Source of the DNA: Streptomyces lucensis JCM 4490
Lineage (GTDB): Bacteria; Actinomycetota; Actinomycetes; Streptomycetales; Streptomycetaceae
Assembly (NCBI RefSeq): GCF_014650035.1
Contig: NZ_BMUE01000013.1
Location: forward strand, 62,001 to 126,000
DNA length: 64,000 nt
Direction of reading: 5' to 3'
The position numbers were made by a program, and so were the translations under genes. Below are positions 33,074-41,707 of the stretch, in pieces (position 1 is the first letter of the stretch; the number at the start of each line of letters is the position of its first letter). Below the pieces are notes generated by a model. The model had not been told where the DNA came from. It saw only the letters and a list, made by a program, of their open reading frames with translations, and searched no databases.

Positions 33074-33750
33074 TCGAGGTCCTGGTCGTGGACGACGACG
33101 CCCGGGTCGCCCGAGTCAACGCCGCCTACGTGGAGAAGGTGCCCGGGTTCCGCGTGGCCGGTACGGCGCACGACGCGGCGGGGGCGCTGCGTCAGGTGGA
33201 CGAGCTGCCGCGGCTGGACCTGGTGCTCCTGGACCAGCGTCTGCCCGACGGCACGGGGCTGGCGGTCGTCCGCGAGATGCGCCGGCGCGGTCACCAGACC
33301 GACGTGATCATGGTGACGGCGGCGCGGGAGGTGTCGACCGTCCAGGCGGCCCTGCGGCACGGGGTGCTGCAGTACCTGGTGAAGCCGTTCGCCTTCACCG
33401 GTCTGCGGACCAGGCTGGAGGCGTACGCCGAGCTGCGGCGCACTCTGGACGGCGGCGGCGAGGCCGAACAGGCGCAGGTGGACCGCATGTTCGGCGCGCT
33501 GTCCGCCCCGCCGGAGCCTCTCCTGCCCAAGGGGCACTCCCCCAGGACGGCCGGGCTGGTGCGCCGGGCGCTGATGGACGCCGAAGGCTCCCTGTCCGCG
33601 CGGGAGGTGGCCGGGCGGACAGGGGTGAGCCGGCAGACCGCCCAGCGCTACCTCAAGCTCATGGAACGCACCGGGCGGGTCCGGCTGACGCTGAGGTACG
33701 GGGACGCGGGCCGCCCGGAACACCGTTACGTGTGGGCGGCCCGCGTCTGA
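33070..33750 (+). CDS. CitB-family response regulator
   Basis: A 226-residue regulator. The receiver (IEVLVVDDDARVARVN, phospho-Asp in LVLLDQRLPDG, Lys in LVKPFAF) is joined to a C-terminal helix-turn-helix of the CitB/DcuR class (LSAREVAGRTGVSRQTAQRYLKLMERTG). It is coupled by 4-nt overlap to its kinase. A close paralogue lies 3 kb downstream on the other side of the ABC importer genes. Confidence 0.9.
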   Translation: MIEVLVVDDDARVARVNAAYVEKVPGFRVAGTAHDAAGALRQVDELPRLDLVLLDQRLPDGTGLAVVREMRRRGHQTDVIMVTAAREVSTVQAALRHGVLQYLVKPFAFTGLRTRLEAYAELRRTLDGGGEAEQAQVDRMFGALSAPPEPLLPKGHSPRTAGLVRRALMDAEGSLSAREVAGRTGVSRQTAQRYLKLMERTGRVRLTLRYGDAGRPEHRYVWAARV

Positions 33751-33768
33751 GCGCACGTCACGCGGACG

Positions 33769-34827
33769 TCAGCCGGCGGCCTTCACGAACTCGGTCGTGT
33801 ACGTCCTGCTCAGGTCGACGTCCGCGTTCTTGATGTTGGGGTTGAACGCCTTGAGCACCTTCTCGACGGTCTCGGGGCCGCCCTCGGGCATCACGCCGTC
33901 CTCGGTGAACATCGGCAGCGTGCTCTTGATGGCCTGCGCGTAGAGCGTCTTGTCGCCCTGGGAGTAGTCGGCGGGCATCTTCGCGGCGATCTCGTCGGCG
34001 CTGTGCGTGGACATCCACTTGAGCGTCTTCACGAATGCGTCGGCCAGCTTCTGGACGGTCTTCTTGTGTCCGTTCACCCAGTCCGTCTGCATGTACAGAC
34101 TCGACGACGGGTACGGGCCGCCCAGCGCCTGCCGCGAACCTTCCGGGGTGCGCATGTCGATGAGGATCTTCCCCGCCTTCTTGTCGAGGATCGTCGCGAC
34201 GGTCGGGTCCGTGGTCATGCCTCCGTCGATCGCGCCGTTCTGGAGCGCCGCTATGAACGTCGGACCGGCCCCGACCGCGACCGGCGTGAAGTCGCTGACC
34301 TTCACGCCGTTCTTGACCGCGAGGTACTTGGTGAGGAAGTCGGTCGAGGAGCCGAGCCCGGTCACGCCCAGCTTGCGGCCCTTGAAGTCCTCGGGTGAGG
34401 TGAGGTCGCTGGCCGCCTTCGCGGAGACGACCTCGACCTCGCCGGGCGCGTGCGAGAACTGCACGACGGACTCGACCGACTTGCCCTTCACCTGGAGGTC
34501 GAGGGTGTGGTCGTAGAAGCCGACGGCTCCCTGCACCTGGCCGGAGACGAGCGCGGTCTCGGCCTGCACACCGGCGGGCTCGCTGAGGAGCTGGACGTTC
34601 AGGCCCTCCGCCTCGAAGTAGCCGAGGCGCTGGGTCAGCATCGCCGGCAGGTAGATGACCTTGTCCAGGCCACCGACCATGATCTTCACGGATTCGCCCT
34701 TGCCGCCGCCCCCGCCGCTGCCGGTGTCGGCGGTCGGACCGGCCGCGTCGTTGGCGCAGGCGGTGAGCGAGGAGAGGGCGAGCAGTCCGGCGGCGGCCAG
34801 GGAGGCGTATCTGACGGTCTTGCGCAT
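33769..34827 (-). CDS. ABC transporter substrate-binding lipoprotein (NMT1/SsuA-like)
   Basis: A 352-residue lipoprotein. The signal peptide ends in lipobox LTAC (Cys24), followed by a Gly/Asp-rich tether and a type-2 periplasmic binding fold of the NMT1/TauA/SsuA class (GGLDKVIYLPAMLTQRLGYFEAEGLNVQLL). Relatives bind sulfonates, nitrate, thiamine precursors or aromatic acids; the ligand here is unknown. It is last gene of an ATPase-permease-binding-protein operon. The flanking CitA/CitB-type regulators suggest an organic anion (inference). Confidence 0.9.
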   Translation of the reverse strand: MRKTVRYASLAAAGLLALSSLTACANDAAGPTADTGSGGGGGKGESVKIMVGGLDKVIYLPAMLTQRLGYFEAEGLNVQLLSEPAGVQAETALVSGQVQGAVGFYDHTLDLQVKGKSVESVVQFSHAPGEVEVVSAKAASDLTSPEDFKGRKLGVTGLGSSTDFLTKYLAVKNGVKVSDFTPVAVGAGPTFIAALQNGAIDGGMTTDPTVATILDKKAGKILIDMRTPEGSRQALGGPYPSSSLYMQTDWVNGHKKTVQKLADAFVKTLKWMSTHSADEIAAKMPADYSQGDKTLYAQAIKSTLPMFTEDGVMPEGGPETVEKVLKAFNPNIKNADVDLSRTYTTEFVKAAG

Positions 34828-34877
34828 GGTTCACGTCCTTGTGAGGGGGCGGCGTGCGGGGAAGGAGCGGGGGTGGC

Positions 34878-35741
34878 TCAGCTGTCGGAGCCGGCGGGCT
34901 TCCAGCGGAAGATGCGCCGCTCGGCGAAGGTCAGCAGTCCCTCGGCGACGAGGGCGACGACCGCGAGAATGACCATCGCGGCGTAGACGCCGGCCGCGTT
35001 GAAGGTGTTCTGCGACTGCGCGACGAGCAGGCCGATGCCCTTGGTCGCGCCGATGTACTCGCCGACGATGGCGCCGATGAGCGCGAAGCCGAAGCTGACG
35101 TGCAGGCTGGTGAAGATCCAGGAGGTCGCCGACGGGATGACCACCTGGAGGGTCACCCTGCGGTCGCTCGCACCCAGGATGCGGGCGTTGGCGACCAGGT
35201 TGCGGTCCACCTCGCGGGCGCCCTGGAAGGCGTTGAAGAACACCGGGAAGAAGACGAGCACCACCGCGGACGCGACCTTGGAGGAGGGCCCTAGCCCGAA
35301 CCAGATCAGGAAGATGGGCGCCAGGACGATCCTGGGAATCGAGTTGAGCACCTTGATGTACGGACCGAGGACCTCGGCGAGCAGTCTGATCCGCCCGAGC
35401 GCGATGCCGAGCAGCACACCCGCGACCACACCGATGCCCCAGCCGAGCAGTGCTTCGTAGAGCGTGTACCAGATCTGCTCGCCGAGGGAGCCGAGCGCGG
35501 TCCCGTGCGTGACCCAGACCCAGATCTGGTCCCAGATCTTCGAGGGCATCGAGAAGTTGAACGGGTCGATCACTCCGGCCCGGGACAGTCCCTCCCACAG
35601 GCCGAGGACGACCACCAGGAGCAGTACGCGGGCGGCCATGACGAGGACCTTGCGGCGGCGGGCGGCCCGGGCGCGGGTCTGCGCGCGGTCGGGGACCTTG
35701 GCCGTGTCGACGACCGGTGTGCTGAGAACCTCAGGCGACAC
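34878..35741 (-). CDS. ABC transporter permease (SsuC/TauC-like)
   Basis: About 287 residues with six membrane helices and the EAA loop (EVDRNLVANARILGASDRRVTLQVVIPSA). The GTG at 35741 is preferred because GAGAGG lies 10 nt upstream; a GTG three codons earlier is possible. The start overlaps the end of the ATPase gene, indicating translational coupling. The N-terminal 35 residues are basic and cytoplasmic. Confidence 0.9.
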   Translation of the reverse strand: MSPEVLSTPVVDTAKVPDRAQTRARAARRRKVLVMAARVLLLVVVLGLWEGLSRAGVIDPFNFSMPSKIWDQIWVWVTHGTALGSLGEQIWYTLYEALLGWGIGVVAGVLLGIALGRIRLLAEVLGPYIKVLNSIPRIVLAPIFLIWFGLGPSSKVASAVVLVFFPVFFNAFQGAREVDRNLVANARILGASDRRVTLQVVIPSATSWIFTSLHVSFGFALIGAIVGEYIGATKGIGLLVAQSQNTFNAAGVYAAMVILAVVALVAEGLLTFAERRIFRWKPAGSDS

Positions 35742-36546
35742 GGGCGGCACCCCTCTCGCGGGTGATGCGGACCTCTTCGCCGAGGGACTCCCAGATCTCG
35801 CGGTAGATCTCGATGAACCGCGGCTCCAGGCGCACCGACTCGACCTTGCGCGGCCGGGGCAGGTCGATGTCGAAGACCTGCTTCACGGTCGCGGGCCCGG
35901 CGGTCATCACGACGACCTTGTCGGCCAGCGCGATGGACTCCTCCAGGTCGTGGGTGACGAAGACGACGGAGGCGCCGGTGCCCTCCCACAGCTCCAGCAG
36001 CTCGTCCGACATCAGCGCGCGGGTCTGCACGTCGAGCGCCGAGAACGGCTCGTCCATGAGCAGGATCTCGGGGTCGTTGACGAAGGTGGCGGCGAGGGCG
36101 ACGCGCTTGCGCTGGCCGCCGGACAGCTGGTGCGGGTAGCGGTCCTCGAAGGCGGCGAGTCCCACGCGGGCCAGCCACTCGCGGGCCTTGCTCCTGGCCT
36201 CTGCCTTGGGCACGCCCCGGAAGCGCGGGCCGGCCATGACGTTGGACAGCACGGTCCGCCAGGGGAAGGTGGCGTCCTGCTGGAAGACGAAGCCGACCTT
36301 GTCCCCGACGCCGTCGACCGGCTCCCCGGTCACCAGCACGTCGCCCTCGGTGGGCTCCTCCAGCCCGCTGACCAGGGTCAGCGTGGTGGACTTGCCGCAG
36401 CCGGTCGGTCCCACGACGGCCACGAACTCGCCGCGCCCGACGGTCAGGTCGAGACCGCGCACGGCCGTGTGCAGTGCCCCGGACGGGGTCCTGAAGGTCT
36501 TGCTCGCGCCCCGCAGCTCGATGGCGGGGCTGGTGTGTGCGCTCAT
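35731..36546 (-). CDS. ABC transporter ATP-binding protein (SsuB/TauB-like)
   Basis: A 271-residue ATPase. Walker A GPTGCGKST, the Q-loop FVFQQDATFPW, the signature LSGGQRKRVALA, Walker B LLMDEPFSALD and the H-loop FVTHDLEE are all intact. The ATG at 36546 is the conserved start. First gene of the importer operon, divergent from the orphan CitB-type regulator across a 158-bp region full of operator-like repeats. Confidence 0.92.
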   Translation of the reverse strand: MSAHTSPAIELRGASKTFRTPSGALHTAVRGLDLTVGRGEFVAVVGPTGCGKSTTLTLVSGLEEPTEGDVLVTGEPVDGVGDKVGFVFQQDATFPWRTVLSNVMAGPRFRGVPKAEARSKAREWLARVGLAAFEDRYPHQLSGGQRKRVALAATFVNDPEILLMDEPFSALDVQTRALMSDELLELWEGTGASVVFVTHDLEESIALADKVVVMTAGPATVKQVFDIDLPRPRKVESVRLEPRFIEIYREIWESLGEEVRITRERGAARVA

Positions 36547-36586
36547 GGCCCGGGACGGTAGGTGTGGCCCCGGCCACAGCAGCAGT

Positions 36587-36644
36587 CTTGTGAGCACAAG
36601 CCGTTCTTTTGCTCGCAAGGGCCTGTTGTGCTCATTTTGCTCGC
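36587..36644. promoter_or_regulatory. Cluster of repeated operator-like sites
   Basis: Within 58 bp lie CTTGTG-AG-CACAAG (36587-36600), TTTTGCTCGC (36607-36616, part of TTGCTCGCAA), TTGTGCTCA (36626-36634, inverted copy of TGAGCACAA at 36591-36599) and a second TTTTGCTCGC (36635-36644, 28 bp after the first). Four related TTGyknGC-type sites in both orientations sit between the importer operon and the orphan regulator. This is the pattern of a cooperative activator or repressor; the regulator itself is the prime candidate (inference). Confidence 0.55.
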
Positions 36645-36704
36645 GTTACAACTGCGGAGCCGAAACACGGGCGCAACGCTCGCCGGCCTTGGAGGACAGG
36701 CCTG

Positions 36705-37397
36705 ATGATTGACGTCCTGGTCGTGGACGACGACTTCCGTGTCGCTGAGATAAACGCCAAGTACGTGGGAAAGGTTCCCGGCTTCCGGGTGGCCACCCGC
36801 GCGCACAGTGCCGCCCAGGCGCTGGCCGCTGTCGAGCGCGGCGGCATCGACCTCGTCCTGCTCGACCACTATCTGCCGGACCGGACCGGCCTGGAACTCG
36901 TCCACCGCATGCGGGAGCAGGGCCACGGCACGGACGTCATCATGATCACCGCGGCCAGTGACGTCTCGACCGTCCAGCAGGCGATGCGCCTGGGCGCACT
37001 GCACTACCTGGTCAAACCGTTCACGTTCGTCGCCCTGCGCACCCGCCTCGACTCCTACGCCGCCCTGCGCCGCACCGTCGACCGGGTGGGCGGCCGGGGA
37101 CTGACGGGCCAGGAGCAGGTCGACCGCATCTTCGGGGCCCTGCGTACGGCCTCCGTCCCGGCCGCGCCCGGTCTGCCGAGCGGCCAGTCGGAACCCACCA
37201 CAGACCTGATCTGCGGTGTCCTGCACCACGCCGATCATCCGCTGTCGGCCCACGAGGTCGCCGCCCGAACCGGCCTGAGCCGCTCCACGGCCCAGCGCTA
37301 CCTGCGCCACCTGGAGCAGGCCGGCCGCCTCCGGCTCTCCCTCAAGTACGGCGACACCGGCCGTCCCGAGCACCGGTACGCCTGGGTCGCTCCCTAG
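36705..37397 (+). CDS. Orphan CitB-family response regulator
   Basis: A 230-residue regulator closely similar to the one at 33070-33750 along its whole length. The receiver has phospho-Asp in LVLLDHYLPD and Lys in LVKPFTF, and the C-terminal helix-turn-helix is LSAHEVAARTGLSRSTAQRYL. GGAGG is 9 nt before the ATG. It has no adjacent kinase, so cross-talk with the CitA-type kinase at 31376 is possible. It is divergent from the ABC importer operon, its most likely target. Confidence 0.9.
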   Translation: MIDVLVVDDDFRVAEINAKYVGKVPGFRVATRAHSAAQALAAVERGGIDLVLLDHYLPDRTGLELVHRMREQGHGTDVIMITAASDVSTVQQAMRLGALHYLVKPFTFVALRTRLDSYAALRRTVDRVGGRGLTGQEQVDRIFGALRTASVPAAPGLPSGQSEPTTDLICGVLHHADHPLSAHEVAARTGLSRSTAQRYLRHLEQAGRLRLSLKYGDTGRPEHRYAWVAP

Positions 37398-37413
37398 GCC
37401 CTGCGGCACCGTA

Positions 37414-37449
37414 CCGGCGGGGACGGCCGGATGGCGGCCTGCCCGCCGG
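37414..37449. terminator. Possible bidirectional terminator
   Basis: CCGGCGGG (37414-37421) pairs with CCCGCCGG (37442-37449) across a 20-nt loop, between the convergent regulator and symporter genes. Weak compared with other terminators in the window. Confidence 0.4.
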
Positions 37450-37457
37450 CCCTGCGG

Positions 37458-39050
37458 TCACACGGCTCCGGCACCGGTCAGCGACCGTACCTCGGTCTCG
37501 GCGTACTTGGCCTGGTCCGCGACCTCGTCCGAGGTGACCGTGCCCAGCCAGCCGGCGAGGAACCCGAGCGGGATGGAGACGATGCCCGGGTTCTGCAGCG
37601 GGAAGTACTGGAAGTCGACGGCCGGGAACAGCGAGTCCGGGCTGCCGGACACCACCGGGGAGAGCAGCACGAGCGCGAGGGCCGGGACCAGCCCGCCGTA
37701 CACCGCCCACACCGCGCCACGCGTGGTGAAGCCCCGCCAGAACAGCGAGTAGAGCAGCACGGGGAGGTTCGCCGACGCGGCGACCGCGAAGGCGAGTCCG
37801 ACGAGGAAGGCGACGTTCATGTCGCGTGCCAGCAGACCGAGCGCGATCGCGACGACGCCGATCCCGACCGCGGCGAACCGCGCCACCGTCACCTCGCTGC
37901 GTGCCCTGCCGCGCGAGCGCCGCAGCGACGCGTACAGGTCGTGGGCCACCGAGGCGGAGGAGGCGAGCGTGATGCCGGCGACGACCGCGAGGATCGTGGC
38001 GAAGGCGACGGCGGCGACGACCGCGAACAGGACGGTGCCGCCGGTGGAGCCCGGGCCGCCGCCCAGATCGAGGGCGAGCAGGGGCATGGCCGTGTTCCCG
38101 GCCGCGTTCGAGGCGCGCATGGCCTCCGGTCCCACGATGGCGGTCGCCCCGAACCCGAGGACGATGGTCATCAGGTAGAAGCCGCCGATCAGGCCGATGG
38201 ACCACACCGTGGAGCGACGGGCGGCCCGGGCGGTCGGCACGGTGTAGAAGCGGGACAGGATGTGCGGCAGTCCCGCCGTGCCCAGCACCAGCGCGAGTCC
38301 GAGGCTGATGAAGTCGAAGCGTGCGGTCCAGCTGCCGCCGTACTTGAGGCCGGGCGCCAGGAACGCCTTGCCGTGGCCGCTGCGCTCGGCCGCCGTGAGC
38401 AGCAGCCGGCCGACGTCCCCGTGGAAGCGGACCAGGACGAGCACGGTCAGCGCGATCGTCCCGCCGAGCAGCAGGGCCGCCTTCACGATCTGGATCCAGG
38501 TGGTGGCCCGCATCCCGCCCAGCGACACGTAGATCACCATGAGCGCGCCGACCCCGATGACCGTCCAGGCCTGGGCCGCCTCACCCGTGCGCCCCAGCAG
38601 CAGCGCCACCAGGCTGCCCGCGCCGACCATCTGCGCCACGAGATACAGGACGGACACCGTGACCGAGGACGTGCCCGCGGCGATGCGCACCGGCCGCTCG
38701 CTCATCCGTGCCGCCACCACGTCGGCCAGGGTGAACCGACCGCAGTTGCGGACCAGTTCGGCCACCACGAACAGCACGACCAGCCATGCCACGAGGAAGC
38801 CCACCACGTACAGCAGTCCGTCGTACCCGTACAGCGCGATCATCCCGGTGGCCCCGAGGAAGGAGGCCGCCGACAGGTAGTCGCCCGCGATGGCGAAGCC
38901 GTTCTCCATCGGCGAGAACAGCCGCCCGCCCGCGTAGAACTCCTCCGCCGAACCGTGCCGCCTGCGGCTCACCCAGGTCGTGATCATGAGGGTGACTGCT
39001 ACGAAACCACTGAACAGCAGCAGTGCCAGCGTCTGGTGGTCACCGGTCAC
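37458..39050 (-). CDS. Cation/acetate symporter-like permease (SSS family)
   Basis: A 530-residue sodium:solute symporter with about 13-14 membrane helices and the core EEFYAGGRLFSPMENGFAIAGDYLSAASFLG typical of ActP/MctC. Substrates of the family are acetate, propionate, pyruvate or other monocarboxylates. Its ATG overlaps the stop of the upstream DUF485 gene (ATGA), the usual actP-yjcH arrangement. It lies immediately beyond the organic-acid sensing block. Confidence 0.9.
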   Translation of the reverse strand: MTGDHQTLALLLFSGFVAVTLMITTWVSRRRHGSAEEFYAGGRLFSPMENGFAIAGDYLSAASFLGATGMIALYGYDGLLYVVGFLVAWLVVLFVVAELVRNCGRFTLADVVAARMSERPVRIAAGTSSVTVSVLYLVAQMVGAGSLVALLLGRTGEAAQAWTVIGVGALMVIYVSLGGMRATTWIQIVKAALLLGGTIALTVLVLVRFHGDVGRLLLTAAERSGHGKAFLAPGLKYGGSWTARFDFISLGLALVLGTAGLPHILSRFYTVPTARAARRSTVWSIGLIGGFYLMTIVLGFGATAIVGPEAMRASNAAGNTAMPLLALDLGGGPGSTGGTVLFAVVAAVAFATILAVVAGITLASSASVAHDLYASLRRSRGRARSEVTVARFAAVGIGVVAIALGLLARDMNVAFLVGLAFAVAASANLPVLLYSLFWRGFTTRGAVWAVYGGLVPALALVLLSPVVSGSPDSLFPAVDFQYFPLQNPGIVSIPLGFLAGWLGTVTSDEVADQAKYAETEVRSLTGAGAV

Positions 39051-39595
39051 GAGGCACCTCCCCGTGCGCCGCGGGTCAGTTCCTGGGTGTCCCAGCGCAG
39101 CTCCAGCGCGGCCCGGTCCCGGCGCACCCGAGCGTGCCGGGAGTAGGCCCAGGTGAGCAGGAACGTGGAGAGGAACTGCCCGAGCCCGGCGAGCATGCCC
39201 ACGTTCACGGCGCCCGCCACGGGCCGGGCCATGAGTCCGGGCGCGCTCGTCGCCGTGACCACGTACCCCACGTACCAGACGAGGAAGACGGCGGCTCCCG
39301 GGATCACGAACCGCCGGTATCTGCCGCGCACTTGCTGGAAGGCCGCACTGCGCTGCACCTCGACGTACACGTCAAGGGCACGGACCGCCGCCGTGCTCCG
39401 CTCCCCGCGAGGGGACGGCACGGCCGGCGCCGGCGTGCCGGTGTCGTCCGGTTCACCCCAGCCGGTGGCCAGTGCGTCGTGCCAGGGATCGTCGTACCTC
39501 ACGTCGCGGGCGGGCGCCGCGTGGACTCCCCGCTGCTCGGCCGAACTCTCGAAACCGTCCCCGACTCCGTGGGAACGGCCGTTGCTTGACTGCAT
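39047..39595 (-). CDS. DUF485 membrane protein (ActP partner)
   Basis: About 182 residues. A long hydrophilic N-terminal region (residues 1-85) precedes the DUF485 domain, which has two membrane helices (VIPGAAVFLVWYVGYVV and MLAGLGQFLSTFLLTWAYS). Bacterial DUF485/YjcH proteins are always beside SSS symporters and probably assist them. The ATG at 39595 is tentative; a TTG two codons upstream is possible and no good ribosome binding site is seen for either. Confidence 0.85.
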   Translation of the reverse strand: MQSSNGRSHGVGDGFESSAEQRGVHAAPARDVRYDDPWHDALATGWGEPDDTGTPAPAVPSPRGERSTAAVRALDVYVEVQRSAAFQQVRGRYRRFVIPGAAVFLVWYVGYVVTATSAPGLMARPVAGAVNVGMLAGLGQFLSTFLLTWAYSRHARVRRDRAALELRWDTQELTRGARGGAS

Positions 39596-39663
39596 GCCCA
39601 AGCATGGACAGATCGGGAGCTTCTCTGACTCTTCTTCCTCCGCTCTTCACCCCATCAGGTGAG

Positions 39664-40353
39664 TCAGCCCGCGGGTGGCCGCGCCAGGCCCTTGCCGTAG
39701 GCGTAACGCACCGCCTGAGCACGGTCCTTGAGGCCGGTCTTGGCGAAGAGGTTGTTGATGTGCGTCTTCACGGTCGCGGTGGAGACGTGCAGCTCGCGCG
39801 CGATCTCGTGGTTGGAGAGGCCCGCGGCGATGAGTGCCAGAACCTCCGTCTCGCGGGCGGTCAGCCCGTCGGGTGACTGAGCGGGCGCCGGTTCCGGCAC
39901 GGGTTCGGGCTGTGCGAGCCGCTCCAGCAGCCGGCGCTGCACACTCGGGGAGAGTCCCGCGTCTCCCGACAGCACGCTGTGCACGGCCCTGACGATCTCT
40001 TCGCCGCCCGCGTCCTTGGTCAGGTACCCCCGGGCGCCGGCCTGCAGGGCCGGGAACAGCGAATCGTCGTCTGCGTACGTGGTGAGCACCACGACCTGGG
40101 TTCCGGGGTATCGCGCCCGGATCCGCCGGGTGGCCTCGACGCCGTCGCAGCGCGGCATCCTGAGGTCCATCAGAACGACGTCCGGGGCGAGTTCCCCGGC
40201 CAGCCGCACCGCTTCCTCGCCGTCTCCCGCGGCACCGACGACCTCCACGCCGGGCAGCAGGCCGAGCAGCATCACGATGCCCTCGCGCACCACTGTCTGG
40301 TCGTCCGCGACCACCACCCGTGCGGGCTTCCGCTCCCCCTCCGTCTGTGTCAT
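39664..40353 (-). CDS. NarL/LuxR-family response regulator
   Basis: A 229-residue regulator. The receiver (ARVVVADDQTVVREG, phospho-Asp in VVLMDLRMP, Lys in YLTKDAGGEE) is linked to a LuxR-type helix-turn-helix (LTARETEVLALIAAGLSNHEIARELHVSTATVKTHINNLFAK). Its ATG overlaps the kinase stop (ATGA). The target is unknown; the adjacent acetate-symporter operon is one candidate. Confidence 0.93.
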   Translation of the reverse strand: MTQTEGERKPARVVVADDQTVVREGIVMLLGLLPGVEVVGAAGDGEEAVRLAGELAPDVVLMDLRMPRCDGVEATRRIRARYPGTQVVVLTTYADDDSLFPALQAGARGYLTKDAGGEEIVRAVHSVLSGDAGLSPSVQRRLLERLAQPEPVPEPAPAQSPDGLTARETEVLALIAAGLSNHEIARELHVSTATVKTHINNLFAKTGLKDRAQAVRYAYGKGLARPPAG

Positions 40354-41501
40354 ACGGGCACCTTCAGCGTCACCTCGAACCCCTCATCGGCCGGCCCCGC
40401 GTCCAGCGAACCGCCGAGCAGTTCGGCGCGCTCGCGCATACCCAGCAGACCGTACCCGCCTCCGCAGCCGGTGAGTTCGCCCGGCCTTCCGCCCGAGTCC
40501 CTTACTCTGAGTGTCACTTCGTGCTCTCGGTAGTCGAGCCGAAGGCGCACCTTGGCGCCCTGGGCGTGCTTGCGGACGTTCGTCAGCGCTTCCTGCGCGA
40601 CCCGGCGCACGGCCTGGGAGGCCTCGGCCGGCAGGGGTCTGCGATCACCCGTGACGGTGACCTCCGCTCCGTCGGCCCCGCTGACGAGCTCGGTCAGGAA
40701 GTCCTCCAGCGGAGTCAGGTCGCCCCGCAGCGCGGAAAGGGCCTGCCTCGTCTCCACGAGGCCGTCCCGGGCCATGCCCCGCGCGGCCACCACCCGCTCC
40801 AGGATCCGTTCGCGGTCCGCACCGTTCTCGATCAGCAGCCGGGCCGCCTCCAGGTGAACCAGCTGCGCCGACAGGCTGTGGGCCAGCACGTCGTGGATCT
40901 CGCGGGCGATGCGGGCCCGCTCGGTCAACGCCGCGGACTCCGCTTCGGCGGCCCGCGCGGCGCGCTCCTGGGCGAGCAGCCGCTGCGCGCTTCCACGGGC
41001 CTCCGCGTCCAGACGCAGGACGTATCCGGCGAGGGCCATCCCCGCCACGGTCACGGCCGTGGTCGGCCAGGCGTCCGTGTCGAACACGGAGTACGAGGCG
41101 AGGGCCACCACCGCCACGGGTCCGGCAGCCGCGAGCGGCAGCCTCTCCAGGGCACTGACCCCGCAGCCGCACCAGAGGACGAGGGCCGGCACCGTGAATC
41201 CCGTCGCCTGGGCCCCGACCGCCACGCCCAGGAGCACACCCATGAGTGCGAGGGAGTGCGCCAGCCGGTGCTGGTAGGTGGTCCGGAAGAAGGCCCAGGC
41301 GGCGAGTGCGGCGACGAGCACTCCCGCCACCGCCCCGAGCGCCCCCCGGATGCCCGGGTGTCTGTTTCCGAACGCTCCCCACAGCAGCGTGGCCAGCGCC
41401 AGCAGCCGGACGGTCCAGGCGAGCAGGCGCCGGGGCCGGCTGGTTCCCGCTCGGCCGAGCGCTTCGCGTGACGGCCACCCGGTCCAGGCGTTCCCGCTCA
41501 C
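40350..41501 (-). CDS. NarL-type sensor histidine kinase (HisKA_3)
   Basis: A 383-residue membrane kinase with four to five N-terminal helices (about residues 25-150). A dimerisation box AREIHDVLAHSLSAQLVHLEAAR with its phospho-His is followed by a HATPase_c domain (AQEALTNVRKHA, GGYGLLGMRERAELLGG). The GTG at 41501 follows GGAAGGAG with 5-nt spacing and overlaps the stop of the small upstream gene (GTGA), so synthesis of the two is coupled. It pairs with the LuxR regulator. Confidence 0.9.
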   Translation of the reverse strand: MSGNAWTGWPSREALGRAGTSRPRRLLAWTVRLLALATLLWGAFGNRHPGIRGALGAVAGVLVAALAAWAFFRTTYQHRLAHSLALMGVLLGVAVGAQATGFTVPALVLWCGCGVSALERLPLAAAGPVAVVALASYSVFDTDAWPTTAVTVAGMALAGYVLRLDAEARGSAQRLLAQERAARAAEAESAALTERARIAREIHDVLAHSLSAQLVHLEAARLLIENGADRERILERVVAARGMARDGLVETRQALSALRGDLTPLEDFLTELVSGADGAEVTVTGDRRPLPAEASQAVRRVAQEALTNVRKHAQGAKVRLRLDYREHEVTLRVRDSGGRPGELTGCGGGYGLLGMRERAELLGGSLDAGPADEGFEVTLKVPV

Positions 41502-41707
41502 ACGCACTCCTTCCACGCCGGCCTGCCGCCGTCACCGTACGCCGGGCCGCACCGGCCGGCGGCGCCCGTGGACCGGGTGCGCCGGGCGAGGATCACGGGC
41601 GGCAGCCACCAGCGCCGGTCCGTGTCGATCGCGCGGGCCTGGAACCGCCGCACGGGCACAACGGCCACGACGGCCACGAGCAGCAGCGCGTTGACGAGCC
41701 CGGACAT
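41498..41707 (-). CDS. Shortened membrane protein resembling N-terminus of DUF1453/CcdC
   Basis: A 69-residue protein with a strong ribosome binding site (GGAGG, 5 nt before the ATG at 41707). Residues 1-35 (one membrane helix VNALLLVAVVAVVPV then RRFQARAIDTDRRWWLPPVIL) look like the start of DUF1453/CcdC-type multi-helix proteins. From about residue 36 the sequence turns into a Gly/Arg-rich tail with no further helices. It ends in a GTGA overlap with the kinase. I infer an internal deletion or frameshift that left the translational coupling intact. It may be non-functional as a transporter-like protein. Confidence 0.55.
   Translation of the reverse strand: MSGLVNALLLVAVVAVVPVRRFQARAIDTDRRWWLPPVILARRTRSTGAAGRCGPAYGDGGRPAWKECV

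Noticed and set aside
31376..37397. Two-component genes considered as a defence or phage-related island
   Set aside because: All components are ordinary sensory and transport families with core-like base composition; no mobile or nuclease genes.
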